In this document: one piece after another, positions 1-9,408 of the stretch
Layout: the number at the start of each line of letters is the position of its first letter
Position numbering within the stretch: position 1 is the first letter of the stretch
NCBI GenBank assembly: GCA_964402685.1
Contig: CAYODE010000002.1
Location: 21,826 to 85,825 of the forward strand
Direction of reading: 5' to 3'
DNA from: Aestuariivita sp964402685
Lineage (GTDB): Bacteria; Pseudomonadota; Alphaproteobacteria; Rhodobacterales; Rhodobacteraceae
DNA length: 64,000 nucleotides
Position numbers and translations under genes: made by a program
The notes under the pieces: model-generated
What the model was told of the DNA's origin: nothing
The model's input: only the letters and a program-made list of their open reading frames with translations
The model's database searches: none

Positions 1-411
1 CCCCATTTTGGGCATCAATTGGGCGTGTATCGGGCCCTTTGCGACAACCCAAAGCCTCATCAAACTTAAGAAACCGCGAACAAGCGCGTTTTTTTGTTGG
101 TTGCGACGCAACTGGAGATCACTCCATTTGGCGAGGACTAGGTCTATAAGAACGCCAGTTTTCTCTCGACCGCACGGTCGTTCGAAGATCGATCACTTGC
201 ACCGCGCGACGCGATTGGCTTTGGCAAACAGCTCCGACCATCTCAGTATCGAAAAAATGACCGCCGGTGAGCGCGTTTCAGTGTACTAATAGCATCACAA
301 ATGGTGCGCGCAGGTCGGAACAGATTGGAAACAGTGTGTTTGCAAGGATTGTCTTGACCATTCGTGACGCGGTTCGGCATGGGTAAAAGCAGCGCAATAA
401 GGGGTTTTGTT
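1..411. other. Non-coding or unassigned left edge
   Basis: No convincing gene is visible. The longest open frame on the plus strand (8-289) has a basic, arginine-rich, low-complexity-like translation with no recognisable domain or Shine-Dalgarno sequence, so I did not call it. The 3' part of this stretch should hold the promoter and leader of the secreted protein that starts at 412, but I could not identify promoter elements with confidence. Confidence 0.4.
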
Positions 412-903
412 ATGTTTAGAGTTAAATGCGCAAGTGCGTTGTCGGTTCTTTTAACGTTGTGTACTGGCGGTTCAGCATTTGCTGATGACCTTCCCGTTGG
501 CGCGCGTGCGCCGAGCGCGGGTCAGGTCGCGTCCTTCTATGCGGGCAAAACAGATATCTGGGACGCGAACTGTGGAGGCGGCATCTACTATTCATCAAAT
601 GGTAACGCGAGCGCGTGGTGTGGGGAAAACCCAGACAACGTCGGCGCCGGTCCCTGGACGGTGAAAAGTGATGGGCGACTATGCACAGAGCTGAATTGGT
701 TTTGGCCCAACCCCGCCGGAGGCGCGGGATCAAGCTCTGGTGGAACAAGCTGTATATTGCACGTATCTGACCCTCTGGGCGGACTCTGGCGCAGCTGGGA
801 CGGAAAAGAATGGTGGCGGATGAAGCCCAGCACATCAGGCCTCAAGCCCGGTTATGTGTTTCGCGGCGAAGTAGACCGGACGCGCGGACGCTTAGGCTTG
901 TAA
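412..903 (+). CDS. Small secreted protein, DUF995-like
   Basis: A 163-residue protein with a clear Sec signal peptide: a short basic start, a hydrophobic core and a GSAFA cleavage site near residue 24, followed by DDLPVG. An upstream GTG at 364 is in frame, but the ATG at 412 places the signal peptide at the N-terminus and has an aggg stretch about ten bases before it. The mature part is rich in Trp, Gly and Cys (four Cys, so two disulfides are possible) and its pattern resembles the DUF995 family of alphaproteobacterial periplasmic proteins. That assignment is from memory of the family pattern. No function is known to me. The gene stands alone and is followed by a good intrinsic terminator. 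Confidence 0.6.
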   Translation: MFRVKCASALSVLLTLCTGGSAFADDLPVGARAPSAGQVASFYAGKTDIWDANCGGGIYYSSNGNASAWCGENPDNVGAGPWTVKSDGRLCTELNWFWPNPAGGAGSSSGGTSCILHVSDPLGGLWRSWDGKEWWRMKPSTSGLKPGYVFRGEVDRTRGRLGL

Positions 904-948
904 GCGACCTCCCTTACTGTTCGCTCTCTCTCACCATGGATTAGCACC

Positions 949-976
949 AAAAGGCTACCTGTTCGGGTGGCCTTTT
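949..976 (+). terminator. Intrinsic terminator after the DUF995-like gene
   Basis: An 11-bp stem (949-959 pairing with 966-976, one G-T wobble) with a 6-base loop. The left arm starts with four A and the right arm ends with four T, the usual form of a rho-independent terminator. It lies 46 bases after the stop codon at 903. The A/T ends could make it act in both directions. Confidence 0.75.
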
Positions 977-1457
977 CTCGTTTTGGTCGTATTCAAATTT
1001 TCATTGGGAAACAGTTCTCCGCAGATAGGCGGCGAATACATCAGATCGTCGCGATGAACTTACAGAGCGGGAGTCCTGTAACGACGAATCGACGGAACAC
1101 CTGCCTCATTGCCGCCACCTTTGTTCGAGCGATTGTTGTTGACGGGAAAACAAACCACGGAAAACCCCAATATTGACGGCATTGTGAGGGAGAATCTTGC
1201 GTTCTTTGCGGTTAGCGCTGGAACCAAGGCAGAATTTCGGCAAATGTTTGGCACAACAGACATGCAGTGTTCGGTGCGGCCTGGGGCAAATTTGTAGCCC
1301 GCACCGAATGTAGGGTGGGGGCCTTACACCAGCGGTTGATTGCCAAATTGACCGTTTAGATTTGGAAACGGACGCTCTTGGATCTGTGTCAGCCAAATTC
1401 ATCGTCGAATAGACGATGCGTCATGCAGCATGAGGCGCCTTTCGGGCGGCTTTTGCC
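977..1457. other. Intergenic stretch without a recognisable gene
   Basis: About 480 bases between the terminator and the polysaccharide gene. Short open frames on both strands give translations with no domain, signal peptide or ribosome-binding site. A GC-rich, imperfectly paired stretch at about 1433-1455 lies just upstream of the next start codon and could be part of its leader. Confidence 0.4.
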
Positions 1458-4400
1458 ATGGCGTTAAGGCGTTTCGAATTCCATGTGGACCGTCTTCCAA
1501 CAGGGCGAGAGACGGTTAAGGTGTTTGCCGATCCTCGCAAGCAGCGCGGCAAACGTCTCCTTCGTAACATCAGGCTGTGCGTTGCTTTGCTTTTTGCGTG
1601 GCTCGCTGCCTTTATTGTCAGTGTTAATCCAGTCAACCAAGCGCCGGGAACTCCGCCCGTTAAAACCGCTGCGACGTATGCCGAAAAACGGGTCTTGATT
1701 TCAGGTGGCGCTCCGGAAGGCGGTGCTCTCGCGCTTGAGGATGCAAACACCTGCGCATCAGACACACCACCAGCTTTTGCAGCGATGGCAGAAACATCGG
1801 TTCCACAACGGGTGTTCGCCCACGTGCCCATTTCACTGGACTGGGCACATCTCTCGGTCCGTCGCAGCTGTGGTGCGATAGACGTGCTGGTACCTGACTG
1901 GATTACTATCGCCGAGACAACAGACGGAGTTCGCGTCGATGTTGCCAGCGCCGACACTCGTTCCCCGTTGCGGGGAGAAGTCTTAAAAAGCGGTCGGTCC
2001 GTCGAACTGATGCCGCGTGTGCAATTCAAACTGTTGCCCATCACGTCCAAGTTGGACGCAAAAATCAACGACCCGAGGAACATTGCGACCTTGGAGTCTG
2101 ACCTCACCGCTGCTTTGACATTGATCGAAGCAGAGGGGGCTTGTTTGGATCTGAGCCAACTTCCAGAAAAATCCGTAGATTTCGCTCAGACCCTTGTCGG
2201 TACTGTTCAGAAACTGCTTACACAAAACGAACTGCAATCCTGCGTCATCCTCGGCTGGGATGACGAAGCATGGTTGCAGCAGCAAGCGACAGGTTTCTTC
2301 GACCACGTCATTTTGAAGGCGTTCTACGAACCGTGGGTCGGATCAGCCCCAAGACCGCTTTCTGAGGACACCTGGTTCGCAGATCTGATCACGCAGGCCC
2401 GCACCAAAGTGGACCCATCCAAATTGGTCATAGCGCTGGGCAATTTCGCTGCGAATTGGGAGGCAGGTGTGCCGCTGCCCACAAGGCTTCCATACGCTGA
2501 AGGCATGGCGCTTGTTGCCGAAACCGGCGCAGCGCTGAATTTCAGCCCCGAAACCTCTGGCAGTTTCGCGACGTTTGCATCGGACAATGGGGCACGCCAA
2601 ACTCTATGGATGCTGGATGCCGCATCCGCATACAATCAATTGAAAGAACTGGAAGCTCAAAACGTCCGCAATCTCGCTGTGTGGTCTTTGGGCCTTGAAG
2701 ATCCCGGGATCTGGCCAGTGTTGAAATCGCGCCGGGATTTCGCGGTTCTGAACTCATCGCAGCTCAGGACGGTCTCCTTATCAGATTATGTTCGCTACAC
2801 GGGTGCTGGTGCCGCACTTCGGATTCGGAATGCGCCTGAGCTTGGGATACGCGAATTCGAAATTGACTCCGAAAACGGGAAGATCATCGCCCAAACCTTC
2901 GTCAGCTATCCGCGCCCATACACGATCCAAAGATATGGTGAGACCAAACCGAATGAGTTGATCCTGACTTTTGATGATGGACCGCACGCGGACTATACCC
3001 GCCGGATCCTGGACACTCTGAAAGAAACAGAAACACCAGCTGCCTTCTTTGTGCTGGGTCGGAGTGTGATGTCCGAACCGGAGCTGCTCGAAAGAATATA
3101 CAACGAAGGGCACGAAATTGGGGCGCACACCTTCTCGCACCCCCGCATGGATCAGATCTCAGATGCGCGCACGACGCTAGAGCACGATCTGACCGATCGC
3201 ATTATCGCAAGCGCCGTTGGACGGAGCACTGTTCTCTATCGCGAACCTTTCCTGCGCAGCGGCGGCCCCATCAGTGCCGACAGGGTCCCGCCGTTAGAAG
3301 TTGTGCAAGCAAACGGTTCGATGATTTTTGGAATGGATGTCGTCCCAAAAGACTGGACCGGACTGACCAGCGATGAAATCGCGGCCTACGTTATCAGCGA
3401 AGTCGTCAGCGGGAACGGCAATGTCATATTGCTGCACGATGGGGGCGAAGACCGCGAAGCGTCGGTTGAGGCACTGCCAGTTATTATTTCTGAACTCAAG
3501 CGGCTGGGCTACGAATTCACCACAGTTGCGGATGCCATTGGAATGACACGGGACGAGCTGATGCCACCCGCTGACGGGTTCCTTCCTGCCTTCGACAAGG
3601 TGTCGTTCACCTTTGCGTCCGGCACAGTGAACGTCATGCTGGCTACATTCTGGATCGTTTTGAGCATCGGGCTTGCCCGTGCGTCCGTTATGTTCCTGCT
3701 TGCCTTGTCGCGCCGTCGGCACAAAGTGCTGCCGTCCCGTCCAGAACCAAAAGTTGCGGTCATTATCCCGGCTTTTGAAGAGCAAGACACGATAGCCAAC
3801 TGCATCGAAAGTGTCTTGGCCAGCCGTTACCGGAACTTGGAAATTGTGGTCGTCAACGACGGCTCCATGGACAACACGCTGAACGAGATATTGAAGTTCA
3901 AGCATAAGCCAAACGTGCGCGTGATTATTCAACCTAATCAGGGCAAATGGGCCGCCCTGAATCGCGCTTTGATCGGCACTGACGCAGACATAGCCGTGTG
4001 CATCGACGCCGACACGCAAATGGAAGCCGATGCAGTTGAACAGCTTGTTCAGCATTTTGCAGATCCCAAAATCGGGGCTGTCGCGGGCAAAGTGACGGTT
4101 GGCAACAAAACCAACCTGCTCACGCGTCTGCAAGCGCTGGAATATGTGGTCGCTCAGAACTTCGAGCGGCTGGCCTTTGACTCGATCAACGGCATTCTGG
4201 TTGTGCCTGGCGCGCTGGGCGCCTGGCGCGTTTCGGCACTGAAAAAGGCTGGACTCTTTTGTGACGACACGCTGACCGAAGACTCGGATTTAACGATGGC
4301 GATCAATCGTGCGGGTTACAGGATCGTCTATGAAGAACGTGCGGTGGCCCAGACCGAAGCACCGGAGGGACTACGTGGGCTAATGACGCAACGCCTCCGC

Positions 4401-4868
4401 TGGTCACTGGGCATGGTTCAGGCCGCATGGAAGCACAAGGTCGCCATTCGCGAAGGTCGCGCTATTGGGCTTGTTTCGATCCCGGACATGTTCATTTTTG
4501 GCTACCTCTTCCCTCTTCTCGCGCCAATTGCCGATTTGTTGGTTTTGCTCTTGGCGTACAACTATCTAAGCGGCAGTTGGGCCGGGGATGTGGGCGCACA
4601 GTCGCATATGATTCCACCCAATCTGATTTGGGCGTATCTGGCGCTGCCCATGGTTGAGTTTGCCGTTGCTGCGTTTGCGGTATTCAAAGACAAGCAGGCG
4701 CCAAAATCGATGCTCCTGCTTTGGCCGGTGCAGCGGTTACTCTATCGGCCTTTGCTTTATCTCTCGGTGTATCGCGCAATCTTGCGCGCCGCGTCCGGTA
4801 GCCTGGCAGCATGGGGGCAGTCCAAGCGCAAAGGTCACGATTTCTTGTTGTTGGAGAAAACCGTATGA
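1458..4868 (+). CDS. Triple fusion: GH18-like domain, polysaccharide deacetylase, family 2 glycosyltransferase
   Basis: A 1136-residue membrane protein. Residues 38-56 form a membrane segment, and residues about 90-430 resemble a GH18-like TIM barrel. Its catalytic DxE position reads D231-L-S233, so the acid residue seems lost. Residues about 495-690 are a NodB-type deacetylase: TFDDGPH with D506/D507, the zinc pair H557 and H561 (HTFSH), and H660 in LLHDGG. After a second membrane segment (about 726-750) comes a processive GT2 domain with D801 (NDGS), D850/D852 (DAD), E941-D942 and QRLRW at 978-982, then C-terminal membrane segments. The likely role is to polymerise an N-acetylhexosamine at the inner membrane and deacetylate it outside. 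This joins activities that PgaC and PgaB supply separately in PNAG synthesis; the product is inferred. Its stop overlaps the next start (ATGA). Confidence 0.88.
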   Translation: MALRRFEFHVDRLPTGRETVKVFADPRKQRGKRLLRNIRLCVALLFAWLAAFIVSVNPVNQAPGTPPVKTAATYAEKRVLISGGAPEGGALALEDANTCASDTPPAFAAMAETSVPQRVFAHVPISLDWAHLSVRRSCGAIDVLVPDWITIAETTDGVRVDVASADTRSPLRGEVLKSGRSVELMPRVQFKLLPITSKLDAKINDPRNIATLESDLTAALTLIEAEGACLDLSQLPEKSVDFAQTLVGTVQKLLTQNELQSCVILGWDDEAWLQQQATGFFDHVILKAFYEPWVGSAPRPLSEDTWFADLITQARTKVDPSKLVIALGNFAANWEAGVPLPTRLPYAEGMALVAETGAALNFSPETSGSFATFASDNGARQTLWMLDAASAYNQLKELEAQNVRNLAVWSLGLEDPGIWPVLKSRRDFAVLNSSQLRTVSLSDYVRYTGAGAALRIRNAPELGIREFEIDSENGKIIAQTFVSYPRPYTIQRYGETKPNELILTFDDGPHADYTRRILDTLKETETPAAFFVLGRSVMSEPELLERIYNEGHEIGAHTFSHPRMDQISDARTTLEHDLTDRIIASAVGRSTVLYREPFLRSGGPISADRVPPLEVVQANGSMIFGMDVVPKDWTGLTSDEIAAYVISEVVSGNGNVILLHDGGEDREASVEALPVIISELKRLGYEFTTVADAIGMTRDELMPPADGFLPAFDKVSFTFASGTVNVMLATFWIVLSIGLARASVMFLLALSRRRHKVLPSRPEPKVAVIIPAFEEQDTIANCIESVLASRYRNLEIVVVNDGSMDNTLNEILKFKHKPNVRVIIQPNQGKWAALNRALIGTDADIAVCIDADTQMEADAVEQLVQHFADPKIGAVAGKVTVGNKTNLLTRLQALEYVVAQNFERLAFDSINGILVVPGALGAWRVSALKKAGLFCDDTLTEDSDLTMAINRAGYRIVYEERAVAQTEAPEGLRGLMTQRLRWSLGMVQAAWKHKVAIREGRAIGLVSIPDMFIFGYLFPLLAPIADLLVLLLAYNYLSGSWAGDVGAQSHMIPPNLIWAYLALPMVEFAVAAFAVFKDKQAPKSMLLLWPVQRLLYRPLLYLSVYRAILRAASGSLAAWGQSKRKGHDFLLLEKTV

Positions 4869-7432
4869 AGCGTCGGTCATTCTTGCTGGGTGGGGCATCC
4901 CTTCTGTGTGTGCGGCCAACATTTGTCAGCGCTCAGGTGCCATTCTTTAGCACGCGGGTGACATGCGTCGTTGTCACCGATGTAACAGCTGATTGTTCGA
5001 TCCCGCATGTGGTCGCGCTTTTTGATGCGTTGGTCGACAAGGGAGTACCGTTCACATGCGTGGTCGATCCGCACGCAGTGGATGGCAAACCGCTACCGTC
5101 ACAGCATCCGCTCGCGCAGCTCCTGACCGCCTACGCCTATTTGGGAGAACGCATCGAAGTCGCGGCCTACGCCCGGGACTTGCCCCAGCAAAAAGAATAT
5201 TTCCAGAGCCGGAGCGTGCGAGACGCGAACCAAGCGTTGCGTGACGTCATTACTGGTTATCGGAACGGAGATGTTCGGCAGACACTTCTTCGTACGGTCG
5301 CGCATGAAGAAGCCATATCTCCAGAAGAACCAACGGGCGTCAGGTCTGCTGGCGTTTCCACGGTCATATCCGTTCCGAAAGCGGATACGCCGGTCAGATC
5401 CGAGCGTTGGAGTAATGGGGTGGTACGTTTGTTCGGTGGATCTCGTATCAACCTCGCCACTTATTCCAAGGCGGACATCGCCGCACCGTCAGCTGTCACG
5501 CAATCGATTTACTACCTGTCGGTGAAAGACGCAGCGTCGCTTGCACCCGAACAAGTTGCCGAGGCATGCGAAGCCTTTTCAAACGATCTGCTCCAGTCCG
5601 AACTGTCAGGACAAAACTCCCTTCAGCGCGTGTCCGATGTTCTCCTCCGAGATGATTTTGCATTTTCCCGTTTTCTGTCGGTTCACTTGGTTCGCCCCGA
5701 TCAGGATGACGTCGGCGCACAAAGGCTGATCACTCAGTTCCAAACCGACTTGGCCGAAGTAGGCATCCAATCGACAATCGGAGACTTGCCTGACCTTGTT
5801 GGCGATGGATCACCGCAAGCCTATTGGCTGCCGATTTCAGAGGCCAACCGCGACCTGCAGGATCCTGAACCTGAGCAGGTTCTTGCAACGGTTATAGAGG
5901 ACATGAGCATTGGGTATTTGCCACGTTCAGATCAACGCTCGGACGCGTTGCCCGCTGGGAGCCCGCTGCGGTTTGTCGACCTGAACAGCGACGCGCCTGG
6001 GGTGAATGCAGATGGCGCGCTCTGTCTTCCTTGTTTGGACGTTGTAAATGCTGACATTGCTTCAGAGGTTCATCGGTATCTTCGGCACACAAACGACGTG
6101 GTGCTGTCGGTACACGCTGAAGCTCTCAAAAAACCGTTTGTGCGACATGCCCTCAAATCAGATTTGCTGTCGCTGGCCAGTAACGGGGTCACCAAGATTG
6201 TACCCGTCGTTGAACTGGGACGTTTCATAGCGCCGCGCAGCGCGGAGTTGTCGCGCCATCGGAAAACGACCGCATTGGCGCCATATGTAAACGCGAAGCC
6301 ACAGGAAAAGACCGACAAAGATCGGATGCTCTTGCTCGAGGACGCGAGGATCGCCTGGTCGTATTTCGAAAACTACACGATTGACGCCACCGGACTGTGC
6401 CCAGCGACTGTGAATTTTTCCGCGACAGATGGCCGAAAACACCCCACGGTGACCATGTGGGACGTCGGCAGCCACGTAAACGCGTTGGTTGCAGCATCGC
6501 AATTGGGTCTTGTCTCCCAAGATAAATTTGACCGGAACATCTCGCAAATTCTTCGGCAAGTGCGCGGACGCGAAACGCAAGATCGCCTGCTGCCGCAAGG
6601 CTGGCTGCGCGTTGATCGCCAAAAATGGGGCAACCGGGATTTTGATGGGAGTGATGCAGGCCGCCTGCTCGCATCCTTGGAGAACCTGCGCCGGTTTGCG
6701 GGCCTCGACGATCAACTTGAGGCCCTCGTCGGCTCATGGGACTTGGATAAGATTATCATCGATGGAGAGGTAAACTCTGTCATCGATGGAAATCTCGTAT
6801 CCGCATATCGCTCTCATAGCGCGCACTATTCGGCTCGCGCATTCCGCGCGTGGGGTTTGGACGTCAGATCACCCTATGAGGTAACCGAAGGCTTGTCTCG
6901 CTATGATGCGCAAATGGCGGTTATTGAAGCTGCGTCTTGGATCGGTCCCATCGGTGCGGAACCTTTGCTTTTGGAAGCAATGGAACTGGGGATGTCCGAG
7001 CAAAGCAGCTACCTGGCGGAAGTGCTTTTTGCCGCGCAGTTCGAAGAGTTTCAGGAAACCGGTAGGGTCATTGCCGTTTCCGAGGGCCCAATCGACGTTG
7101 AACCTTGGTTTACTTATCAAGGGTTGCAGCTGGATGCAGCAAACCGGACCTGGGCCTTGGACACGGTTGGGCATGATGAACAGTATATGACGCCCGCGTT
7201 CTGGGATAAGCATCTTGTCGTCAGTACTAAAGCGGCGTTTCTGTGGAACGCATACAAGCCCGTCGAGCATTCTCAGCGGGTGTTGGAGGAAGTCAGGCAG
7301 AAGACGCGCACCAATGTTGGCTTCGCATCAAGCACCTTTGATCATGATGGACGCGTGACGGCCACCTATACCGACATCAACACGAACGCGGTGATCCTGC
7401 AGTCGATCGCCCACATGTTGGCTGGAACTTAG
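4865..7432 (+). CDS. Exported DUF3131-domain protein, partner of the polysaccharide synthase
   Basis: An 855-residue protein starting at the ATG that overlaps the stop of the upstream fusion, which implies translational coupling. An in-frame start at 4811 lies inside the upstream gene and is less likely. The N-terminus (MKRRSFLLGGASLLC) resembles a twin-arginine or Sec signal ending near VSA. Residues about 40-470 have no family I recognise. Residues about 488-840 match DUF3131, with an ARIAWSYF opening, a TMWDVGSH stretch and a YTDINTNA stretch near the end. DUF3131 proteins are often encoded beside or fused to family 2 glycosyltransferases. A role in processing or handling the polymer in the periplasm is an inference from this pairing. 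A long deacetylase-like or GH-like N-terminal half cannot be excluded. Confidence 0.8.
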   Translation: MKRRSFLLGGASLLCVRPTFVSAQVPFFSTRVTCVVVTDVTADCSIPHVVALFDALVDKGVPFTCVVDPHAVDGKPLPSQHPLAQLLTAYAYLGERIEVAAYARDLPQQKEYFQSRSVRDANQALRDVITGYRNGDVRQTLLRTVAHEEAISPEEPTGVRSAGVSTVISVPKADTPVRSERWSNGVVRLFGGSRINLATYSKADIAAPSAVTQSIYYLSVKDAASLAPEQVAEACEAFSNDLLQSELSGQNSLQRVSDVLLRDDFAFSRFLSVHLVRPDQDDVGAQRLITQFQTDLAEVGIQSTIGDLPDLVGDGSPQAYWLPISEANRDLQDPEPEQVLATVIEDMSIGYLPRSDQRSDALPAGSPLRFVDLNSDAPGVNADGALCLPCLDVVNADIASEVHRYLRHTNDVVLSVHAEALKKPFVRHALKSDLLSLASNGVTKIVPVVELGRFIAPRSAELSRHRKTTALAPYVNAKPQEKTDKDRMLLLEDARIAWSYFENYTIDATGLCPATVNFSATDGRKHPTVTMWDVGSHVNALVAASQLGLVSQDKFDRNISQILRQVRGRETQDRLLPQGWLRVDRQKWGNRDFDGSDAGRLLASLENLRRFAGLDDQLEALVGSWDLDKIIIDGEVNSVIDGNLVSAYRSHSAHYSARAFRAWGLDVRSPYEVTEGLSRYDAQMAVIEAASWIGPIGAEPLLLEAMELGMSEQSSYLAEVLFAAQFEEFQETGRVIAVSEGPIDVEPWFTYQGLQLDAANRTWALDTVGHDEQYMTPAFWDKHLVVSTKAAFLWNAYKPVEHSQRVLEEVRQKTRTNVGFASSTFDHDGRVTATYTDINTNAVILQSIAHMLAGT

Positions 7433-7546
7433 CGCGACATCTATCCAGCAGTTGTGCTGAATTCCACTGAGCACACTCCGGTGATGTCAGTCTCATACGC
7501 CAAAAATACATAGCGTTAGCAGACATACTTATTGCACGAGCATCAT

Positions 7547-7568
7547 TAATTCACTAATCCATGAATTA
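7547..7568. promoter_or_regulatory. Candidate ArsR operator over the arsRC start
   Basis: A 7-bp inverted repeat, TAATTCA at 7547-7553 and TGAATTA at 7562-7568, separated by 8 bases. It overlaps the first base of the ATG at 7568. ArsR-family repressors bind AT-rich inverted repeats of about this size near their own promoters, so it is the best visible candidate for autoregulation. No Shine-Dalgarno sequence is evident before the ATG, and a second in-frame ATG lies at 7577. Confidence 0.5.
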
Positions 7569-8413
7569 TGGAAATAATGATTCCCAATCGCCTCTCGATC
7601 TTGGGCCATCCGCAACGGCTGGCTCTTTTCAGGCTACTGATGCGGCGCTACCCAGATCGGGTTCCTGCGACTGAACTTGCGCAGGCATTGGGACTAAAGC
7701 CCAACACTCTATCAACCTATGTGAGTGCGCTTTTGCGTGCCGGGCTCATCACCCAAGAACGCGTGGGAACCTCATTGAGGTATGCAATCGACATTGAAGC
7801 CGCGCGTGAAACCTTTGAATTCGTACTGGGCGACTGCTGCCGCTGGCGCCCGGACATCTGCTACCCTTTCATCGACACTGCCTTCTCTGGAGATCGTCCC
7901 ATGACAGACCGGAAGTATAACGTCCTGTTCATCTGTAGCGGAAATTCCGCCCGCTCCATTTTCGCCGAATCCATTCTACGGACAGAGGGTGGCGACAAAT
8001 TCGCCGCTTACTCTGCGGGTACAAAACCTAGCTCGCAACTCAACCCATTTGCGCTGGAAGTTCTTAAACAGAAGGGCCACGACGTAACGCTCCTGGAATC
8101 AAAGAACATTTCCACTTTCCAGGAAGACGATGCACCGGAATTTGATTTCGTTTTCACAGTCTGCGATCAGGCCGCAAACGAAGAATGCCCTGCTTGGACG
8201 GGACAGCCGGTCAGCGCTCATTGGGGCATGCCGGATCCAGTAAAAGCGCAAGGATCGGATGCGGAAAAGAGCTTAGCTTTTCAACATGCCTACGGCGCAC
8301 TTTTGAACCGCATCAAGGCATTCACCGCGTTGCCAATTGACTCTCTTGACCGCATCGCACTTCAGAAAGCGGTGGACGACCTTGCGCGCGCCGACGAAGG
8401 AGCTTCTGCATGA
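7568..8413 (+). CDS. arsC: ArsR-ArsC fusion: arsenic-responsive repressor joined to arsenate reductase
   Basis: A 281-residue fusion. Residues 1-100 are an ArsR winged helix (PATELAQALGLKPNTLSTYVSAL as helix-turn-helix region, split here only for description). C90, C91 and C98 follow it, a C-terminal As(III) site layout like that described for the Acidithiobacillus-type ArsR. Residues 112-255 are a low-molecular-weight-phosphatase-fold arsenate reductase with the loop C123-SGNSA-R129. C199 and C207 are spaced like the redox relay of thioredoxin-coupled ArsC. The protein would sense As(III) and reduce arsenate. It is the first gene of arsRC-GAPDH-arsJ, and its stop overlaps the next start (ATGA). 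An internal GGAG eight bases before the ATG at 7901 could also yield free ArsC. Confidence 0.92.
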   Translation: MEIMIPNRLSILGHPQRLALFRLLMRRYPDRVPATELAQALGLKPNTLSTYVSALLRAGLITQERVGTSLRYAIDIEAARETFEFVLGDCCRWRPDICYPFIDTAFSGDRPMTDRKYNVLFICSGNSARSIFAESILRTEGGDKFAAYSAGTKPSSQLNPFALEVLKQKGHDVTLLESKNISTFQEDDAPEFDFVFTVCDQAANEECPAWTGQPVSAHWGMPDPVKAQGSDAEKSLAFQHAYGALLNRIKAFTALPIDSLDRIALQKAVDDLARADEGASA

Positions 8414-9408
8414 CAGTTTACGCCGTAAACGGCCTTGGACGGATTGGAAAGCTGATCCTTAGACCGCTGCTTGAACGCGGGGCCAAGATCGCGTGGATCA
8501 ATGACGCAGTCGGCGATCCGCAGATGCACGCCCATCTGTTTGAATTCGATACGGTACATGGTCGCTGGGATGCTGAGTTCTCCCACGACTCCGAAAGTGT
8601 GACCATCAACGGTACCCGCCTACCTTTCATTGGGACGCGCGACATCACGGATCTGCCTTTGGATGATGTGGATGTCGTCATAGACTGTACCGGTGTGTTC
8701 AAGACCGAGGCCAAGCTTGCCCCATTCTTTGACGCCGGTGTGAAAAAGGTCGTTGTATCTGCCCCAGTGAAGGACGGTGATGCGGCCAATATTGTCATTG
8801 GTGTCAATGACGATACCTATGATCCTGAACGGCATCGGATCATCTCAGCGGCAAGTTGCACTACGAATTGCCTGGCGCCGGTCGTTAAGGTTCTTCACGA
8901 AAGCATCGGCATAAAACACGGGTCGATCACGACCATCCATGATGTCACCAATACGCAGACCATTGTTGACCGACCTGCAAAGGATCTGCGCCGCGCGCGG
9001 TCAGCTTTGAATTCGCTGATCCCTACCACAACTGGCAGTGCAACTGCGATTACTCTCATTTACCCAGAGCTTAAAGGCCGTTTGAATGGCCATGCGGTGC
9101 GTGTTCCCTTGTTGAATGCGTCGCTCACGGATTGCGTTTTTGAGGTAGAACGCGCAACGACCGAAGATGAAGTGAATGCGCTGTTCAAAGCCGCGGCTGA
9201 TGGTCCGCTTCATGGCATATTGGGATATGAAGAACGCCCACTCGTCTCCACGGATTACACCAACGATGAGCGCTCCAGCATTGTAGACGCGCTATCGACC
9301 ATGGTGGTCAATGGCACACAGGTAAAAGTCTATGCCTGGTACGACAATGAAATGGGATATGCCCATCGTCTGGTGGATGTGGCTCTGATGGTTGGAGCAA
9401 CAGTGTGA
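8410..9408 (+). CDS. ArsJ-associated glyceraldehyde-3-phosphate dehydrogenase
   Basis: A 332-residue GAPDH with an N-terminal NAD-binding motif (NGLGRIG, 7-13), the catalytic cysteine C150 in SCTTNC and H177. Its position between an arsenate reductase and arsJ matches the known arsenic GAPDH. That enzyme uses arsenate in place of phosphate and forms unstable 1-arseno-3-phosphoglycerate for export by ArsJ. Both ends overlap neighbours by four bases, so it is tightly coupled. Glycolytic GAPDH is the alternative, but the context strongly favours arsenic detoxification in the cytoplasm. Confidence 0.93.
   Translation: MTVYAVNGLGRIGKLILRPLLERGAKIAWINDAVGDPQMHAHLFEFDTVHGRWDAEFSHDSESVTINGTRLPFIGTRDITDLPLDDVDVVIDCTGVFKTEAKLAPFFDAGVKKVVVSAPVKDGDAANIVIGVNDDTYDPERHRIISAASCTTNCLAPVVKVLHESIGIKHGSITTIHDVTNTQTIVDRPAKDLRRARSALNSLIPTTTGSATAITLIYPELKGRLNGHAVRVPLLNASLTDCVFEVERATTEDEVNALFKAAADGPLHGILGYEERPLVSTDYTNDERSSIVDALSTMVVNGTQVKVYAWYDNEMGYAHRLVDVALMVGATV

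Noticed and set aside
8..289. 93-codon open frame at the left edge
   Set aside because: Arginine-rich translation with no domain, no ribosome-binding site and no codon bias like the real genes.
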